A stretch of DNA of 64,000 nucleotides from Rhizobium leguminosarum (GTDB lineage Bacteria > Pseudomonadota > Alphaproteobacteria > Rhizobiales > Rhizobiaceae), in NCBI RefSeq assembly GCF_002953715.1, contig NZ_CP025012.1:310001-374000 (forward strand). Direction: 5' to 3'. A program made the translations under genes and the position numbers. The notes under the pieces are model-generated. The model was not told the origin of the DNA and made no database searches. It was given only the letters and a program-made list of their open reading frames with translations. Within the stretch, counting starts at the first letter, position 1, and each line of letters opens with the position of its first letter. Shown one piece after another: positions 35,215-44,644 of the stretch.

Positions 35215-35961
35215 ATGGATATGAATGTAATTCAGGCGAGCAAAGGCGAGAGACAGATGGCGAATTTCGCGAGTGCGGTGGTGCCGGATCTGTTGCCGCG
35301 CGATCAGCTGCTCCAGCGCCTCCACGGTGTCACCAGCAGCGGCAGGTTGCAGTCCGGTCTGCGCGCACTGACGGACTACGTGGGTGCTTCGCACTACCTT
35401 CTGGCGCGCTGTGATCTCCTCCAGGAAAGTGGCCTCGATTTCATCGTTTCGTCTGATTGGCCCTTCGACCTGGTCAGGGACATCGCCAATGATCTGGTTC
35501 GCGGCTATGCCCGTTCGACCGAGCTGGAAAGATGCATGCAGGTCTTCCAGCCGAATTTTGCTCTTCTGCCTGACAGTGCCGAAGTTCCGGACGGCGCCAG
35601 CCGCCAATATTGTTCGGTGACCTTCAATGTCGGCCGGTCGCGGCTGGCTCTGATGTTCCTGTTCGGCGAGGGGTTCATTCTTTCGCCGGAGCGGCTGCGC
35701 GATGTCGGCCTGCTTGCAGGTTATGTCGCGAGCTTCCTTCGCTGCGGCGGGACGAGGGTCGATCGCGATTTCGAATTGACGGACCGGGAACTGGAATGCC
35801 TGTTCTGGATCGCCGAGGGCAAGACCAGTGACGAGATCGCGATGATCCTCGGAATTTCCCGCAATACCATCAACAACTACATCACCAGCGTGATGCGCAA
35901 GACGGCGACCAAGACCCGGTCCGAGGCCATTGCTTTCGCCGTCCGGAATAATCTCGTATAG
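35215..35961 (+). CDS. visN: Motility master regulator VisN
   Basis: A 248-aa LuxR-family protein. The N-terminal domain (to ~175) is ligand-binding-like, and the C-terminal helix-turn-helix is FELTDRELECLFWIAEGKTS then DEIAMILGISRNTINNYI. In S. meliloti VisN and VisR together activate rem and the flagellar cascade. Position between fliF and visR supports the name. The ATG at 35215 follows AGGAC; ATGs at 35167 and 35257 are alternatives. Confidence 0.9.
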   Translation: MDMNVIQASKGERQMANFASAVVPDLLPRDQLLQRLHGVTSSGRLQSGLRALTDYVGASHYLLARCDLLQESGLDFIVSSDWPFDLVRDIANDLVRGYARSTELERCMQVFQPNFALLPDSAEVPDGASRQYCSVTFNVGRSRLALMFLFGEGFILSPERLRDVGLLAGYVASFLRCGGTRVDRDFELTDRELECLFWIAEGKTSDEIAMILGISRNTINNYITSVMRKTATKTRSEAIAFAVRNNLV

Positions 35962-35969
35962 GGGGATCT

Positions 35970-36716
35970 ATGGGGCACCCATCAGGCAGGACGATGAGCA
36001 GCGCTGAGCAGCTGCGCATGGTGCGTGTGAGCAGGATTTCCAGCCGGTCCGATCTTTTTCCGCGGCTGATCGCGATGCAGAAGCTCGCCGATGCGCAAGG
36101 ATTCGCGATCTTCCGCGTCAGCGGTTCGGGCCTTCCGGCAAAGCAGCGGCTTGTCTGCGAGCTTGAGAACTGGGGACCGTCCAATGCCGGTTTCGGCAAG
36201 GCCTTCACGGACGCCTATGGCGATATTCTTCTCGACCATATCGACAAATCGCTGCTGCCGCTTTCATGGGCCGGCGGTTACGACCGTGCGGCACCCGGTC
36301 CGGCGGACTTCGCGCCGTTCATGACCCGGCTGCAGGACGGTATTCTGCCTTTCTCCGGACTTGCCTTTCCGGTGCGGCTCGGCGCCGTCGGCAATGGTTT
36401 CATCCTTTTTACCGGCGATGAGATCGATCCCTCGAGCGATACCATCGTCGAGCTGCACGGTCGCTGCTGCCATATCATGATGGATCTACTCTCGCTCGAC
36501 GAACGCCGCACGGCCGCCGCCGAGGCGCTCAGCGAACGCGAGATCGCCTGTCTGCAGCTTGCCGGCGACGGCCGCATCAGCGAAGAGATTGCCGACAAGC
36601 TCGGCCTGTCGGTGCACACCGTGAACGCCTATCTCGGCTCGGCGACCATCAAGCTCGATTCCGTCAACCGTATCCAGGCGATCGCTAAGGCGATCCGGCT
36701 CGGTTATATCAGCTGA
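35970..36716 (+). CDS. visR: Motility master regulator VisR
   Basis: A 248-aa LuxR-family partner of VisN. The helix-turn-helix lies near residues 185-245: EALSEREIACLQLAGDGRIS then EEIADKLGLSVHTVNAYL. The N-terminal domain differs from that of VisN. It begins 8 bp after the visN stop, so the two are cotranscribed and probably act as a heterodimer. A family B repeat follows. Confidence 0.9.
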   Translation: MGHPSGRTMSSAEQLRMVRVSRISSRSDLFPRLIAMQKLADAQGFAIFRVSGSGLPAKQRLVCELENWGPSNAGFGKAFTDAYGDILLDHIDKSLLPLSWAGGYDRAAPGPADFAPFMTRLQDGILPFSGLAFPVRLGAVGNGFILFTGDEIDPSSDTIVELHGRCCHIMMDLLSLDERRTAAAEALSEREIACLQLAGDGRISEEIADKLGLSVHTVNAYLGSATIKLDSVNRIQAIAKAIRLGYIS

Positions 36717-36730
36717 ACCCGCAGTCCTTT

Positions 36731-36789
36731 ACAGCGTCCCTTGCGCGTTTTTTCAGACGCGCAAGGGACGCTGTAACGCTTTGAATTTT
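36731..36789. repeat. Dispersed palindromic repeat, family B
   Basis: ACAGCGTCCCTTGCGCGTTT, then TTTCAGACGCGCAAGGGACG and CTGTAACGCTTTGAATT. The arms ACAGCGTCCCTTGCGCGT and ACGCGCAAGGGACGCTGT are fully complementary, making an 18-bp stem with a short loop: the most perfect copy in the window. It separates the convergent visR and 147-aa genes. Confidence 0.75.
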
Positions 36790-36828
36790 TGTCCAAGGCG
36801 AATGAAAGCTCGGTTGTCGTGAAAGAAG

Positions 36829-37272
36829 TCAGCCGGCCAGCGCTTGAGGCGGCTGGTTCACGCTGTAACGTGCTTCCCGAAGGCTCTTTTTGAGGAAGAT
36901 GGTGTTCTCGTCAGGATCGGCCGAGGGATCCTGGAAAGCGATATGATTGATCTCAATGCCGGCGTGATCTTCGGCAAGGGTGAGCTGCGCGTAGACGGTG
37001 ACGCCGCGCGGCTTGATTTCCAGGTCGAGAACGACTTCGGGCTTGCCGCCCCACTCCAGCGTATAATTGCCGCCCAGGCCGAAATTCACCGTGCCCGGAT
37101 GAAAGAAAAGCTCCGCCGCCGAAGCGACGAGATCGGAAAGATTGCCGTAATACTCGAAGCGCAGCAGTGAAATAAGGTCAGAAGCATCCAGAAGGCGCAG
37201 TTCAGTGGCGACCGGGCTGATCGCGTCTGCTAGGATCTTTTCACGCTGGGTAGAGTGGGGGCATTTTTTCAT
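36829..37272 (-). CDS. Conserved hypothetical in flagellar cluster, 147 aa
   Basis: Not recognised by domain. Mixed helix/strand protein with no membrane segment (LLRFEYYGNLSDLVASAAEL, then NYTLEWGGKPEVVLDLEI). It starts 5 bp after the flhB stop on the same strand, so it is the last gene of the motA-fliM-fliN-fliG-flhB block. From memory, S. meliloti has an unnamed gene at the same position, so it may be a rhizobial flagellar accessory protein. Confidence 0.7.
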   Translation of the reverse strand: MKKCPHSTQREKILADAISPVATELRLLDASDLISLLRFEYYGNLSDLVASAAELFFHPGTVNFGLGGNYTLEWGGKPEVVLDLEIKPRGVTVYAQLTLAEDHAGIEINHIAFQDPSADPDENTIFLKKSLREARYSVNQPPQALAG

Positions 37273-37277
37273 TCGGC

Positions 37278-38375
37278 TTATCTGACCCGTTTGTTCTTGG
37301 CGTCTGCAGCGTAGACCCGGTGAATGAGCTCCGCAACCGCCTTATAGAAGACTGACGGGATGACACTATCGATCGAGACTTGCGCAAACATGGAGCGCGC
37401 AAGCGGCGGATCCTCGAACACCGGTATGCCGTTCTTCTCGGCAATCTCCCTGATTTTGAGCGCAATAAGGTCCTGACCCTTGGCCAGCACCACCGGCGCA
37501 TCGTTCTCTTCACGCGCGTAACGCAGCGCCACCGCATAGTGTGTCGGGTTTGCAATCACCAGCGTCGCCCGGTGCACGTTGGCGATCATGCGCCGGCGCG
37601 CGCGGTCGCGCATCAGCGACCGCTGCCGGCTCTTGACCAAGGGGTCGCCCTGCGCCTGCTTGTTTTCTTCCTTCACCTCGTGCCGTGTCATCTTCAGCTC
37701 GGTGAACCAATGATGGCGCGTCCAGAAAAGATCGGCGATTGCCACGATCGCGGTGGCGATCAGCATGACGATGATGATCTTGCGCATCGCCGCCATCATT
37801 CGCACGAGAATCGTCTGCGGATCGGAGAACATCGCGTCGATCGAGCCGAAATATTCGCTCCTGAGCACGAAGAACAGGATCACCCCAACGACGACGACCT
37901 TGAACAGCGATTTTCCGAATTCGACCAGGCCGGGCACGCTGAACAGCCGTGACCAGCCTTTGATCGGCGAGATACGCGAGGCCTGCGGGCGGATGCGTTC
38001 AAGCACCAGTGTCGGCAGATTCTGGAAGACGGAGGAGGCGATGCCGAACACCATAAACAGGATGAAGGCGGGCGCCAGCAGCGCCGCACTTGCCCAGCCG
38101 AGCTGCCCAAACAGCGCAAGCACATCCGGCCCCGTCTCGATCTTCCATTGGTCGGGCTGTTCGAAGATGTCGCGCAGCGTTTCACTCATGCGTCCGACGC
38201 TGTCGGGAAGGAAGAATACGAGGTAAATGAAGGTCGCGAGGATCGTCGCAAAGATCGAAAGTTCGCGCGAAGACGGCACGTTGCCCTTTTCCGCGGCATC
38301 GCTTTGCTTTTTTGCGGTTGGGGCTTCTGTTTTGCTGTCCTTGTCATCGTCTGCCAAGTCGCCGCCCTCCGTCAA
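37278..38375 (-). CDS. flhB: Flagellar export switch protein FlhB
   Basis: A 365-aa type III export component. Four membrane segments lie between residues 35 and 215. The self-cleavage motif NPTH is at 276-279, and the cytoplasmic switch domain follows. FlhB changes export from hook to filament subunits after cleavage. It is separated from fliG by a family A repeat. Length and motif are normal. Confidence 0.97.
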   Translation of the reverse strand: MTEGGDLADDDKDSKTEAPTAKKQSDAAEKGNVPSSRELSIFATILATFIYLVFFLPDSVGRMSETLRDIFEQPDQWKIETGPDVLALFGQLGWASAALLAPAFILFMVFGIASSVFQNLPTLVLERIRPQASRISPIKGWSRLFSVPGLVEFGKSLFKVVVVGVILFFVLRSEYFGSIDAMFSDPQTILVRMMAAMRKIIIVMLIATAIVAIADLFWTRHHWFTELKMTRHEVKEENKQAQGDPLVKSRQRSLMRDRARRRMIANVHRATLVIANPTHYAVALRYAREENDAPVVLAKGQDLIALKIREIAEKNGIPVFEDPPLARSMFAQVSIDSVIPSVFYKAVAELIHRVYAADAKNKRVR

Positions 38376-38391
38376 AGAAATAGGCCGCAGC

Positions 38392-38500
38392 TAATGCACG
38401 TCGCCCAAAAGCGTGCAGCGGTTTTGGGATAACGACATGCATCAAAACAAAAATCTAAAGCGCGTCGCAGGAACCGAGTTCTGTGCGACGCGCTTTAGAG
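38392..38500 (+). repeat. Dispersed palindromic repeat, family A
   Basis: TAATGCACGTCGCCCAAAAG, CGTGCAGCGGTTTTGGGA, ACGACATGC, then a second palindrome AAAGCGCGTCGC / GCGACGCGCTTT (38455-38495). Located between fliG and flhB. Almost identical in its first half to the copy at 43123. Confidence 0.8.
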
Positions 38501-38590
38501 CGCGGTCTATTGCTGGAAGGGTAGTCGCCTGTGGCACGGCGATCAACAGCCGCCTTTCGGCATGCCGTATTTGTCAACAGTCTCGACGTG

Positions 38591-39631
38591 TTAGGCGGCC
38601 GCCGAAGCGTCGCCTTCCTTTTCCTTGAGCTCGATCTGGCCGGAATTGGCCAGGCGAATCGCTTCCTGCGCCACGGCGCGGCGGGCAATCGCGATCTCGC
38701 GCGGATTGACGCCGCCCATGCCGCTCTGCAGATCCGATTCGATCATGCGGCGTTGGCGTGGGCTGATGGCAGAGAGAACCGATTCGCGAATCTCGGGGGG
38801 CGACCCGCGCAGCGCGACGGTGAGCACATCCGTCGAGATATCGTTGAGCAGCATGACGCGGCTGCGCTGCGGCATGTACATGAGGTCCTCGAACAGGAAG
38901 ATCTTCGGGCGAACCTTGTTGACCGACTCGCGGCTGATCGATTCGAGCGAGCTGAGCAGCGTGTCGACCTGCGGCTTGTCGAGCTCGTTCATGAGATCGG
39001 CGACCTTCGTCGAGCCGGCTGCATTGCGCTCTGCCTCGACCTCGGCAAGCAGCGTCATGACCTGGTTTTCGATGATCTGCGCAGCCTTCGGGCTGACGGC
39101 CTTCATGTTGACCGTTCTGTTCATGATGTCGGCGCGGCGGTTGTCGGGAAGCTGCAGCAACACCTTGGCGCCGAAGGAGGAGGGCATCATCGAAAGAATA
39201 TAGGCGACGGTCTGTGGATGTTCGCGCAGCAGGAACTGTGCGACGAATGTCGGCTCCGCCTCGCTGAGGCGATCCCAGATCGAGGTTTCGTAAGCCTGGA
39301 ATGCGGTGCGGCGGCCGAGCAGGCTGTCGACCTCGTCGGGCGTCAGGCCTTCTTCCAGAATGGCCTCGATCGCCTTGGCGTTGTCCATCAGCCCGGCACC
39401 CTCGGTGAAGAGGTCTTCGAACTCGGAGACGAGCAACAGCAGCTCGTCCGGCGGAATGGCGCGCAGCGACTGGGCGGATGAGATAATGGTCTGCAGTTCG
39501 GCCTGGGTGAAATATTTCAACAGCCGGCCGGCGACTCCCTTTCCCATAGCGAGAAGAACAGCCGCTGCCTTTTCAGCCTGGGTCAACGGTTTCCCGGCTA
39601 GCGCGCCGCCGAAATCGTCAAAGTCCATCAT
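38591..39631 (-). CDS. fliG: Flagellar switch protein FliG
   Basis: A 346-aa switch-complex subunit linking FliF to FliM and to MotA. The N-terminal, middle and C-terminal armadillo-like domains are visible. The middle domain keeps the FliM-binding hydrophobic region (LREHPQTVAYILSMMPSSFG), and the C-terminal domain keeps charged residues for MotA contact (KIFLFEDLMYMPQRSRVMLL). The extension LKEKEGDASAAA ends the protein. Confidence 0.96.
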   Translation of the reverse strand: MMDFDDFGGALAGKPLTQAEKAAAVLLAMGKGVAGRLLKYFTQAELQTIISSAQSLRAIPPDELLLLVSEFEDLFTEGAGLMDNAKAIEAILEEGLTPDEVDSLLGRRTAFQAYETSIWDRLSEAEPTFVAQFLLREHPQTVAYILSMMPSSFGAKVLLQLPDNRRADIMNRTVNMKAVSPKAAQIIENQVMTLLAEVEAERNAAGSTKVADLMNELDKPQVDTLLSSLESISRESVNKVRPKIFLFEDLMYMPQRSRVMLLNDISTDVLTVALRGSPPEIRESVLSAISPRQRRMIESDLQSGMGGVNPREIAIARRAVAQEAIRLANSGQIELKEKEGDASAAA

Positions 39632-39659
39632 GGTCTAACCTCTCCGTCCCACACAGGGA

Positions 39660-40247
39660 TCAGGCTTTTTTCGTACTCAAAACTTCTATCAGTTTCACAC
39701 CGAATCGCGTGTCGTCGTTATCAAGCACCGTAATTTCGCCGCGGGCAATCCTGCGGCCATTCACCATGATCTCGACCGGTTCGCCGATCTTCTTGTCGAG
39801 GGCGATCGTCGCCCCTTCATTGAGGTTCATCAGGCCGGAGACCTGCATGCGGCTGGTGCCGAGCATGATCTGGACGTCGATCGGGATGTCCATGATCAGG
39901 TCGAAGTTGGAATTCAAAGCGCTGCCGAGCGGGGCCGGCGACGCCTCGAAAGAGGAACTGCTGCCGAAATCCATGCCGGCCGCCGGGCTGGCATCGCCGC
40001 CGCCGAAGTCGCCGCCGAAATCGTCGCTGCCAAAGGGGGTTTCCGAAGTCTCGCCGCCAAAGGCCGCCAGGTCCGTTCCTGCTGCGAAGGGGTCGCTCTG
40101 CAGGTCGTCGCCAAACTGCGACAGGTCGCCATCGGCATCCTGCTTCAGCACGCCGCGCAGATCGTCGATCGCCTGGTCGAGATCCGCTTCGCTGCCCGGA
40201 AGATCCAGGGATAGGTCGCTGTTCTGCTGTGTTTTCTTCGTAGCCAT
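39660..40247 (-). CDS. fliN: Flagellar switch protein FliN
   Basis: A 195-aa FliN. The family's ~80-residue SpoA domain is at the C-terminus ([20 protein letters not shown] then [20 protein letters not shown]). The first ~110 residues are an acidic, glycine-rich extension ([14 protein letters not shown]), longer than in enteric FliN but seen in rhizobia. The gene lies between fliM and fliG. Confidence 0.95.
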   Translation of the reverse strand: MATKKTQQNSDLSLDLPGSEADLDQAIDDLRGVLKQDADGDLSQFGDDLQSDPFAAGTDLAAFGGETSETPFGSDDFGGDFGGGDASPAAGMDFGSSSSFEASPAPLGSALNSNFDLIMDIPIDVQIMLGTSRMQVSGLMNLNEGATIALDKKIGEPVEIMVNGRRIARGEITVLDNDDTRFGVKLIEVLSTKKA

Positions 40248-40312
40248 GAAATCACTATTCCAGTTGAAACTTGCCTCAAACTGCCTTTGCAGCCCAAAAG
40301 CCAGAGAACCGA

Positions 40313-41263
40313 TTAATTCATTAAATGACGGATGAGTTCATCATCCGAGTTCATCGTATCCTTGACGCGGACCATGTAGTTTTCGCCTGAACGCCCGAAC
40401 TCGCACACATACAATTCCTTGCTGTTGGCGCTGACCTCGACACGCACGTCGCCGTGGTCGCGGAACGGAATGACGTCGCCGACCATCAGCTTCGATATCG
40501 TGCGCAACGTCAGGTCCTGCAGCCTGATCTTGGCCTCGAGCGTGACATGTGAGCGGCGGACCTGATCGCCGAGCTGTTCGGTCCATTCCGCTGAGTTGCT
40601 GCTGGCCTGGCGTTTCGGCTTCGGCGGCGTCACCTTGGTCTTGAGCAGTGCCGTCTGCGGAACGATCAACGAAAATTCCGAAACGATGCCGGCAAGCGTG
40701 ATCGACATGTTGATGGCGGCCGCGAATTCATCCGGACGATCCTCCTGCGGCCGGGCGCGCATGTCATGGGCGTGCGGGGCCGAAAGGCTCGGTTCGAAAC
40801 CGCCCGGCGCGTTGACGGCCGAGCGCAGCACCTTGGCGATCTTGTCGAAGACCATGACCGCCAGATCGAGCTCGATGATCGACAGCAGCCGGTCGGCCGG
40901 TTCCTCGATCGTATCGGCGGTGGCGCCGAGCAGATGCTCCATCAGCGTGATGACGAAGCCGTTGCCGCAGGCAAGCGTAATGTTCTGCGACCAGTTGCGC
41001 AGCGTCGCATCGACCAGTGTGACGTTCGCGCTCAGGTCTTCGATGAGGTGGTTCTTGTAGCCGATCTCGCAGCCGAGATAGTTGACCGTCACGTCGAGGC
41101 CGGTCTCGCTTTTGATGACGTCGGGAAAGAATTCGCTGTAGATTTCCCCGAAGGAGCTGCAGATCTTGGCGACCCTGCCTCTGTCGCCAAGCCCGCCTGT
41201 CAGCTTGGCGAGGAGGGCAGGATCCATTGCCGGTTTGTCGTGCGAAGCATTGCTCATAGTCAT
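40313..41263 (-). CDS. fliM: Flagellar switch protein FliM
   Basis: A 316-aa FliM. The middle CheC-like domain (~55-230) and the C-terminal SpoA domain ([20 protein letters not shown], then VGDVIPFRD) are present. The short N-terminal CheY-binding helix of enteric FliM (LSQDEIDALL) is not recognisable here; the corresponding region reads [20 protein letters not shown]. The gene starts just after the motA stop. CheY2 may bind another site or this diverged helix. Confidence 0.93.
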   Translation of the reverse strand: MTMSNASHDKPAMDPALLAKLTGGLGDRGRVAKICSSFGEIYSEFFPDVIKSETGLDVTVNYLGCEIGYKNHLIEDLSANVTLVDATLRNWSQNITLACGNGFVITLMEHLLGATADTIEEPADRLLSIIELDLAVMVFDKIAKVLRSAVNAPGGFEPSLSAPHAHDMRARPQEDRPDEFAAAINMSITLAGIVSEFSLIVPQTALLKTKVTPPKPKRQASSNSAEWTEQLGDQVRRSHVTLEAKIRLQDLTLRTISKLMVGDVIPFRDHGDVRVEVSANSKELYVCEFGRSGENYMVRVKDTMNSDDELIRHLMN

Positions 41264-42136
41264 TTAAGCCGCCTTGTTTTCGCCACCTGGGTTCATCATT
41301 TCCTGCTCGACCGCATCGATGGACGGACGCTCGTAAGCCGAGATCGTCTTGCGACCGTATTCCAGAGCGACCTGCGGTACCGAGCCGTTCATATAGGCAA
41401 GCAGCGTCTGCTTGACGATGACGTAGAGGCGGTGCTGCTTGTTGCGCACGACCTTGATCTGGGAGACCAGCGGCGAGCAGACGCAGTAGGACAAGAGAAT
41501 GCCGAGGAAGGTGCCGACGAGCGCCGAGCCGATCAGGTGGCCGAGCACTTCAGGCGAATCGTTGATGTGGGCCATCGCCTTGATGACGCCGAGGACGGCC
41601 GCGACGATGCCGATCGCCGGGAAGGAATCGCTCATGATCTGGATCGAGTGGTAGGGCTTCATCTTGTCGTGCATGATGGTGTTGAGCTCTTCGTCCATCA
41701 GCGCCTCGATCTCGTGGCTGCGAGCGTTGCCGATGATGATCAGGCGGACGTAGTCGCAGATGAACGCCGTCAGCTCCTTGTTCTTCAGAACCGTCGGAGC
41801 CGACTGGAAGATCGTCGATTCGGCCGGATTGTCGATATGGGCTTCGATTTCGTTTCGCGACTTGGTGCGCAGGTCGCGCATCAGCGAATAGAGCACGCCG
41901 AGCGTATCGAGATAGTTGCGTTCCTTCGGCACGGCGTGCCTGAAGGCTTCGCTGAGCGCCTTGCCGGAGTCCTTCACCACCTTCATCGGGTTCGCCATGA
42001 TGAAGCTGCCGAGGCCGGCGCCACCGATGATGAGGAATTCGAAGGGCTGGAACAGCGCGTCCACTTCGCCGCCCATGGCCATGAAGCTGCCGACGATACA
42101 GCCGCAAGTCACTATAAATCCGATAATGATATTCAT
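41264..42136 (-). CDS. motA: Flagellar stator protein MotA
   Basis: A 290-aa four-helix proton-channel subunit. Helices 1-2 are at the N-terminus ([20 protein letters not shown]) and helices 3-4 near 165-225. The cytoplasmic loop between them carries the charged residues that interact with FliG. It is first in a minus-strand block and far from motB, as in other rhizobia. Confidence 0.96.
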   Translation of the reverse strand: MNIIIGFIVTCGCIVGSFMAMGGEVDALFQPFEFLIIGGAGLGSFIMANPMKVVKDSGKALSEAFRHAVPKERNYLDTLGVLYSLMRDLRTKSRNEIEAHIDNPAESTIFQSAPTVLKNKELTAFICDYVRLIIIGNARSHEIEALMDEELNTIMHDKMKPYHSIQIMSDSFPAIGIVAAVLGVIKAMAHINDSPEVLGHLIGSALVGTFLGILLSYCVCSPLVSQIKVVRNKQHRLYVIVKQTLLAYMNGSVPQVALEYGRKTISAYERPSIDAVEQEMMNPGGENKAA

Positions 42137-42390
42137 CGTCAGCCCAATCTGAACGTTGCTTTTCTTTAAGACGGATAGGGTTTCTGCCTTGCGTGAGGCT
42201 GATGAAAGGCCCGATCGCGAGGCATTTCGGCGTGCCAGCTTCGCGCAAGCATCTGCCGTCAGTCTAAAGGAGACGAATGGGTGCCCGTGCCCGTTTCTGA
42301 GATGCCGCCTCAGCGAAATCCCGGCCGAACCACATGAGACGACGCCCGGCTTTTCGTCCCGTTCATCGCCAATGCTTGGAGCTTACCGAC
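42137..42390. promoter_or_regulatory. Divergent promoter region motA / flgF
   Basis: 254 bp shared by the two outward-facing operons motA-fliM-fliN-fliG and flgF. An AAAAGCAACG stretch and TTTCTTTAAGACGG (around 42145-42175) are the most AT-rich part. I could not assign a promoter with confidence, and no palindrome stands out. Confidence 0.4.
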
Positions 42391-43125
42391 ATGCAATCCG
42401 GTCTTTATGTTTCTCTGTCGTCGCAGATGGCCCTCGAAAAGCGTCTGAACACCATCGCAGACAACATGGCGAACGTGAATACGACCGGTTTTCGCGCCAC
42501 CGAGGTGAAGTTCGACGAGATGGTGGCGAATACCAAGAACAAGCTGAACACCAAGGTCGCCTTCGTTTCCCAGGGCAACGACTATCTGAACGAGGGAAAC
42601 GGCGAACTGCAGCACACCGGCAACATGCTCGATTTCGCCATCAAGGGTGATGCCTGGTTTTCGCTCGATACGCCGGCCGGCCGCGTCCTGACGAGGGATG
42701 GTCGCTTCACGATCAAGGAAACCGGCGAACTTGTTTCGATCCGGGGATATCCGGTTCTCGACGCTGGCGGTGCCCCGATCCAGCTCAACACCAAGGGCGG
42801 CGAGCCTTCCGTCGGCACCGACGGCATCATCTATCAGGGCGGTCGCCAGGTCGGCTCCCTCGGCCTGTTCGAGGCCGATATCAGCAGGGGTTACTTGCGC
42901 TACGAAAATAGCGGCATCATGACCACCGACCAGCCGCGCGCCGTCGTCGACCGCTTCAATGTCGGTGTCGAGCAGGGTTATCTCGAAAACTCCAACGTCA
43001 ACGCCATGCGCGAGATCACCCAGCTGATCGAAGTCAACCGCGCCTTCGAAAGTGTCTCGTCGCTGATGCGTGACAGCGAAGATTCCTTCAAGGAAGCCGT
43101 CCAGACACTTGGGGGCAGCCGCTAA
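42391..43125 (+). CDS. flgF: Flagellar proximal rod protein FlgF
   Basis: A 244-aa rod protein with the flg-rod N-terminal motif NTIADNMANVNTTGFRATEV (about 22-41) and the C-terminal domain (SNVNAMREITQLIEVNRAFE). The ATG at 42391 follows GGAG, and an upstream in-frame start adds non-family residues. The stop TAA is the first base triplet of a family A repeat. Confidence 0.95.
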   Translation: MQSGLYVSLSSQMALEKRLNTIADNMANVNTTGFRATEVKFDEMVANTKNKLNTKVAFVSQGNDYLNEGNGELQHTGNMLDFAIKGDAWFSLDTPAGRVLTRDGRFTIKETGELVSIRGYPVLDAGGAPIQLNTKGGEPSVGTDGIIYQGGRQVGSLGLFEADISRGYLRYENSGIMTTDQPRAVVDRFNVGVEQGYLENSNVNAMREITQLIEVNRAFESVSSLMRDSEDSFKEAVQTLGGSR

Positions 43126-43229
43126 TGCATGTCGCCCAAAAGTGTCCGGCGGTTTTGGGAGGACGACATGCACAAGAACAAAGACCAAAAATACGTCGCA
43201 TGCAGCAAGCTGCACGCGACGTATTTTAA
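43123..43229 (+). repeat. Dispersed palindromic repeat, family A
   Basis: Begins with the flgF stop codon: TAATGCATGTCGCCCAAAAG, TGTCCGGCGGTTTTGGGA, ACGACATGC, then a second palindrome with AAATACGTCGC and GCGACGTATTT. Compared with AAAGCGCGTCGC/GCGACGCGCTTT at 38392, the GC-to-TA change on one arm is matched on the other. Confidence 0.8.
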
Positions 43230-43244
43230 GTTGAAAGTTAAAGC

Positions 43245-44642
43245 ATGAACACCACGCTACTGTCTGAGGACGGCCTTTCCCCGAAGCTGGCGCATCTGGC
43301 GGGCCTCGTCGACCGATACGCATCGCCGGAGTTCGCGGTTGCCCATGGCGGTCGCGTGCAGACCATCGCCGCCGGCCACTACACGGTTCACGGTCTCTCC
43401 CGCCATGTTCGTCTCGGCGAGTTCGTGGCCCATAAATCGGCGACCGGCATCCATCTCGGCGAAGTCGTGCGCGTCGAACCGGAACTGATCTATGTCTGCC
43501 CGATCGAACCCGGCGAGCCGATCGGCATCCACGATACCGTCATCCGCAAGGGCGCCTTCCGTATTTCACCGTCTGACAGCTGGTGTGGGCGCACCGTCAA
43601 CTCGCTCGGTGAGCCGATCGACGGGCTGGGTCCGATGACCGAGGGGCTCGATCGCCGCTCGATCTCCAATACCGCGCCGCCCTCGATGACCCGCAAGCGT
43701 GTCGAGACCGGCTTCAAGACCGGCGTGCGCGCGATCGACATCTTCTCACCGCTCTGCCTGGGGCAGCGCCTCGGTATCTTCGCCGGCTCCGGTGTGGGCA
43801 AGTCGACGCTTCTGTCCATGCTCGCCCGCGCTGATGCTTTCGACAAGGTTGTCATTGCGCTCGTCGGCGAACGCGGCCGCGAGGTGCGCGAATTCATCGA
43901 GGATACGCTCGGCAGCAATATGAGGAAGGCGATCGCCGTCGTCGCAACCAGCGACGAGAGCCCGATGCTTCGCAAGATGGCGCCGCTGACGGCCGTCACC
44001 ATTGCCGAACATTTCCGCGACAAGGGCGAGAACGTCCTCTTCATCGTCGACAGCGTCACGCGTTTCGCCCATGCGATCCGCGAGGTGGCGACCGCCTCTG
44101 GCGAGCCGCCGATCGCGCGCGGCTATCCCGCTTCCGTCTTCACCGAGCTGCCACGCCTGCTGGAACGCGCCGGCCCCGGCCCCGAGGGCGCCGGAACCAT
44201 CACGGCGATCATCTCGATCCTCGTCGACGGCGACAATCACAACGACCCGATTGCCGATTCGACGCGCGGCATCCTCGACGGTCATATCGTCCTGCAGCGC
44301 AGTCTTGCCGAAGAAGGGCGTTATCCTCCGATCGATCCGCTCGCCTCGATCTCGCGTCTTGCCCGCAAGGCCTGGACGCCGGACCAGGAAAAGCTGGTGT
44401 CGCGGCTGAAGGTGCTGATTCACCGCTTCGAGGAGACGCGCGACCTGCGCCTGATCGGCGGTTACCGCCAGGGTGCAGATCCCGATCTCGACATGGCGGT
44501 CAAGCAGGTGCCGATCATTTACGACGTCCTGAAACAGTCTCCGGGCGACCGCGACTCGCCCGATGCCTTTGCCGATCTCGCCGGCGCGCTCAAGGCTGCA
44601 GCCGGCATGGGCAATCAGGGCGGACCCATCCAGAGGAGATAG
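43245..44642 (+). CDS. fliI: Flagellar export ATPase FliI
   Basis: A 465-aa ATPase of the flagellar export machine. Walker A GSGVGKST at 181-188, Walker B ending NVLFIVDSVTRFA, and the DELSED-like region are present. It is controlled by the FliH-type protein encoded at 58681. It follows flgF with a repeat in between, and the 180-aa gene at 44645 begins 2 bp after its stop. The ribosome site before the ATG is weak. Confidence 0.96.
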   Translation: MNTTLLSEDGLSPKLAHLAGLVDRYASPEFAVAHGGRVQTIAAGHYTVHGLSRHVRLGEFVAHKSATGIHLGEVVRVEPELIYVCPIEPGEPIGIHDTVIRKGAFRISPSDSWCGRTVNSLGEPIDGLGPMTEGLDRRSISNTAPPSMTRKRVETGFKTGVRAIDIFSPLCLGQRLGIFAGSGVGKSTLLSMLARADAFDKVVIALVGERGREVREFIEDTLGSNMRKAIAVVATSDESPMLRKMAPLTAVTIAEHFRDKGENVLFIVDSVTRFAHAIREVATASGEPPIARGYPASVFTELPRLLERAGPGPEGAGTITAIISILVDGDNHNDPIADSTRGILDGHIVLQRSLAEEGRYPPIDPLASISRLARKAWTPDQEKLVSRLKVLIHRFEETRDLRLIGGYRQGADPDLDMAVKQVPIIYDVLKQSPGDRDSPDAFADLAGALKAAAGMGNQGGPIQRR

Positions 44643-44644
44643 AC

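Noticed and set aside
23793..43229. CRISPR-like array of the repeats
   Set aside because: Copies are single, far apart and in both orientations; there are no spacers or cas genes.
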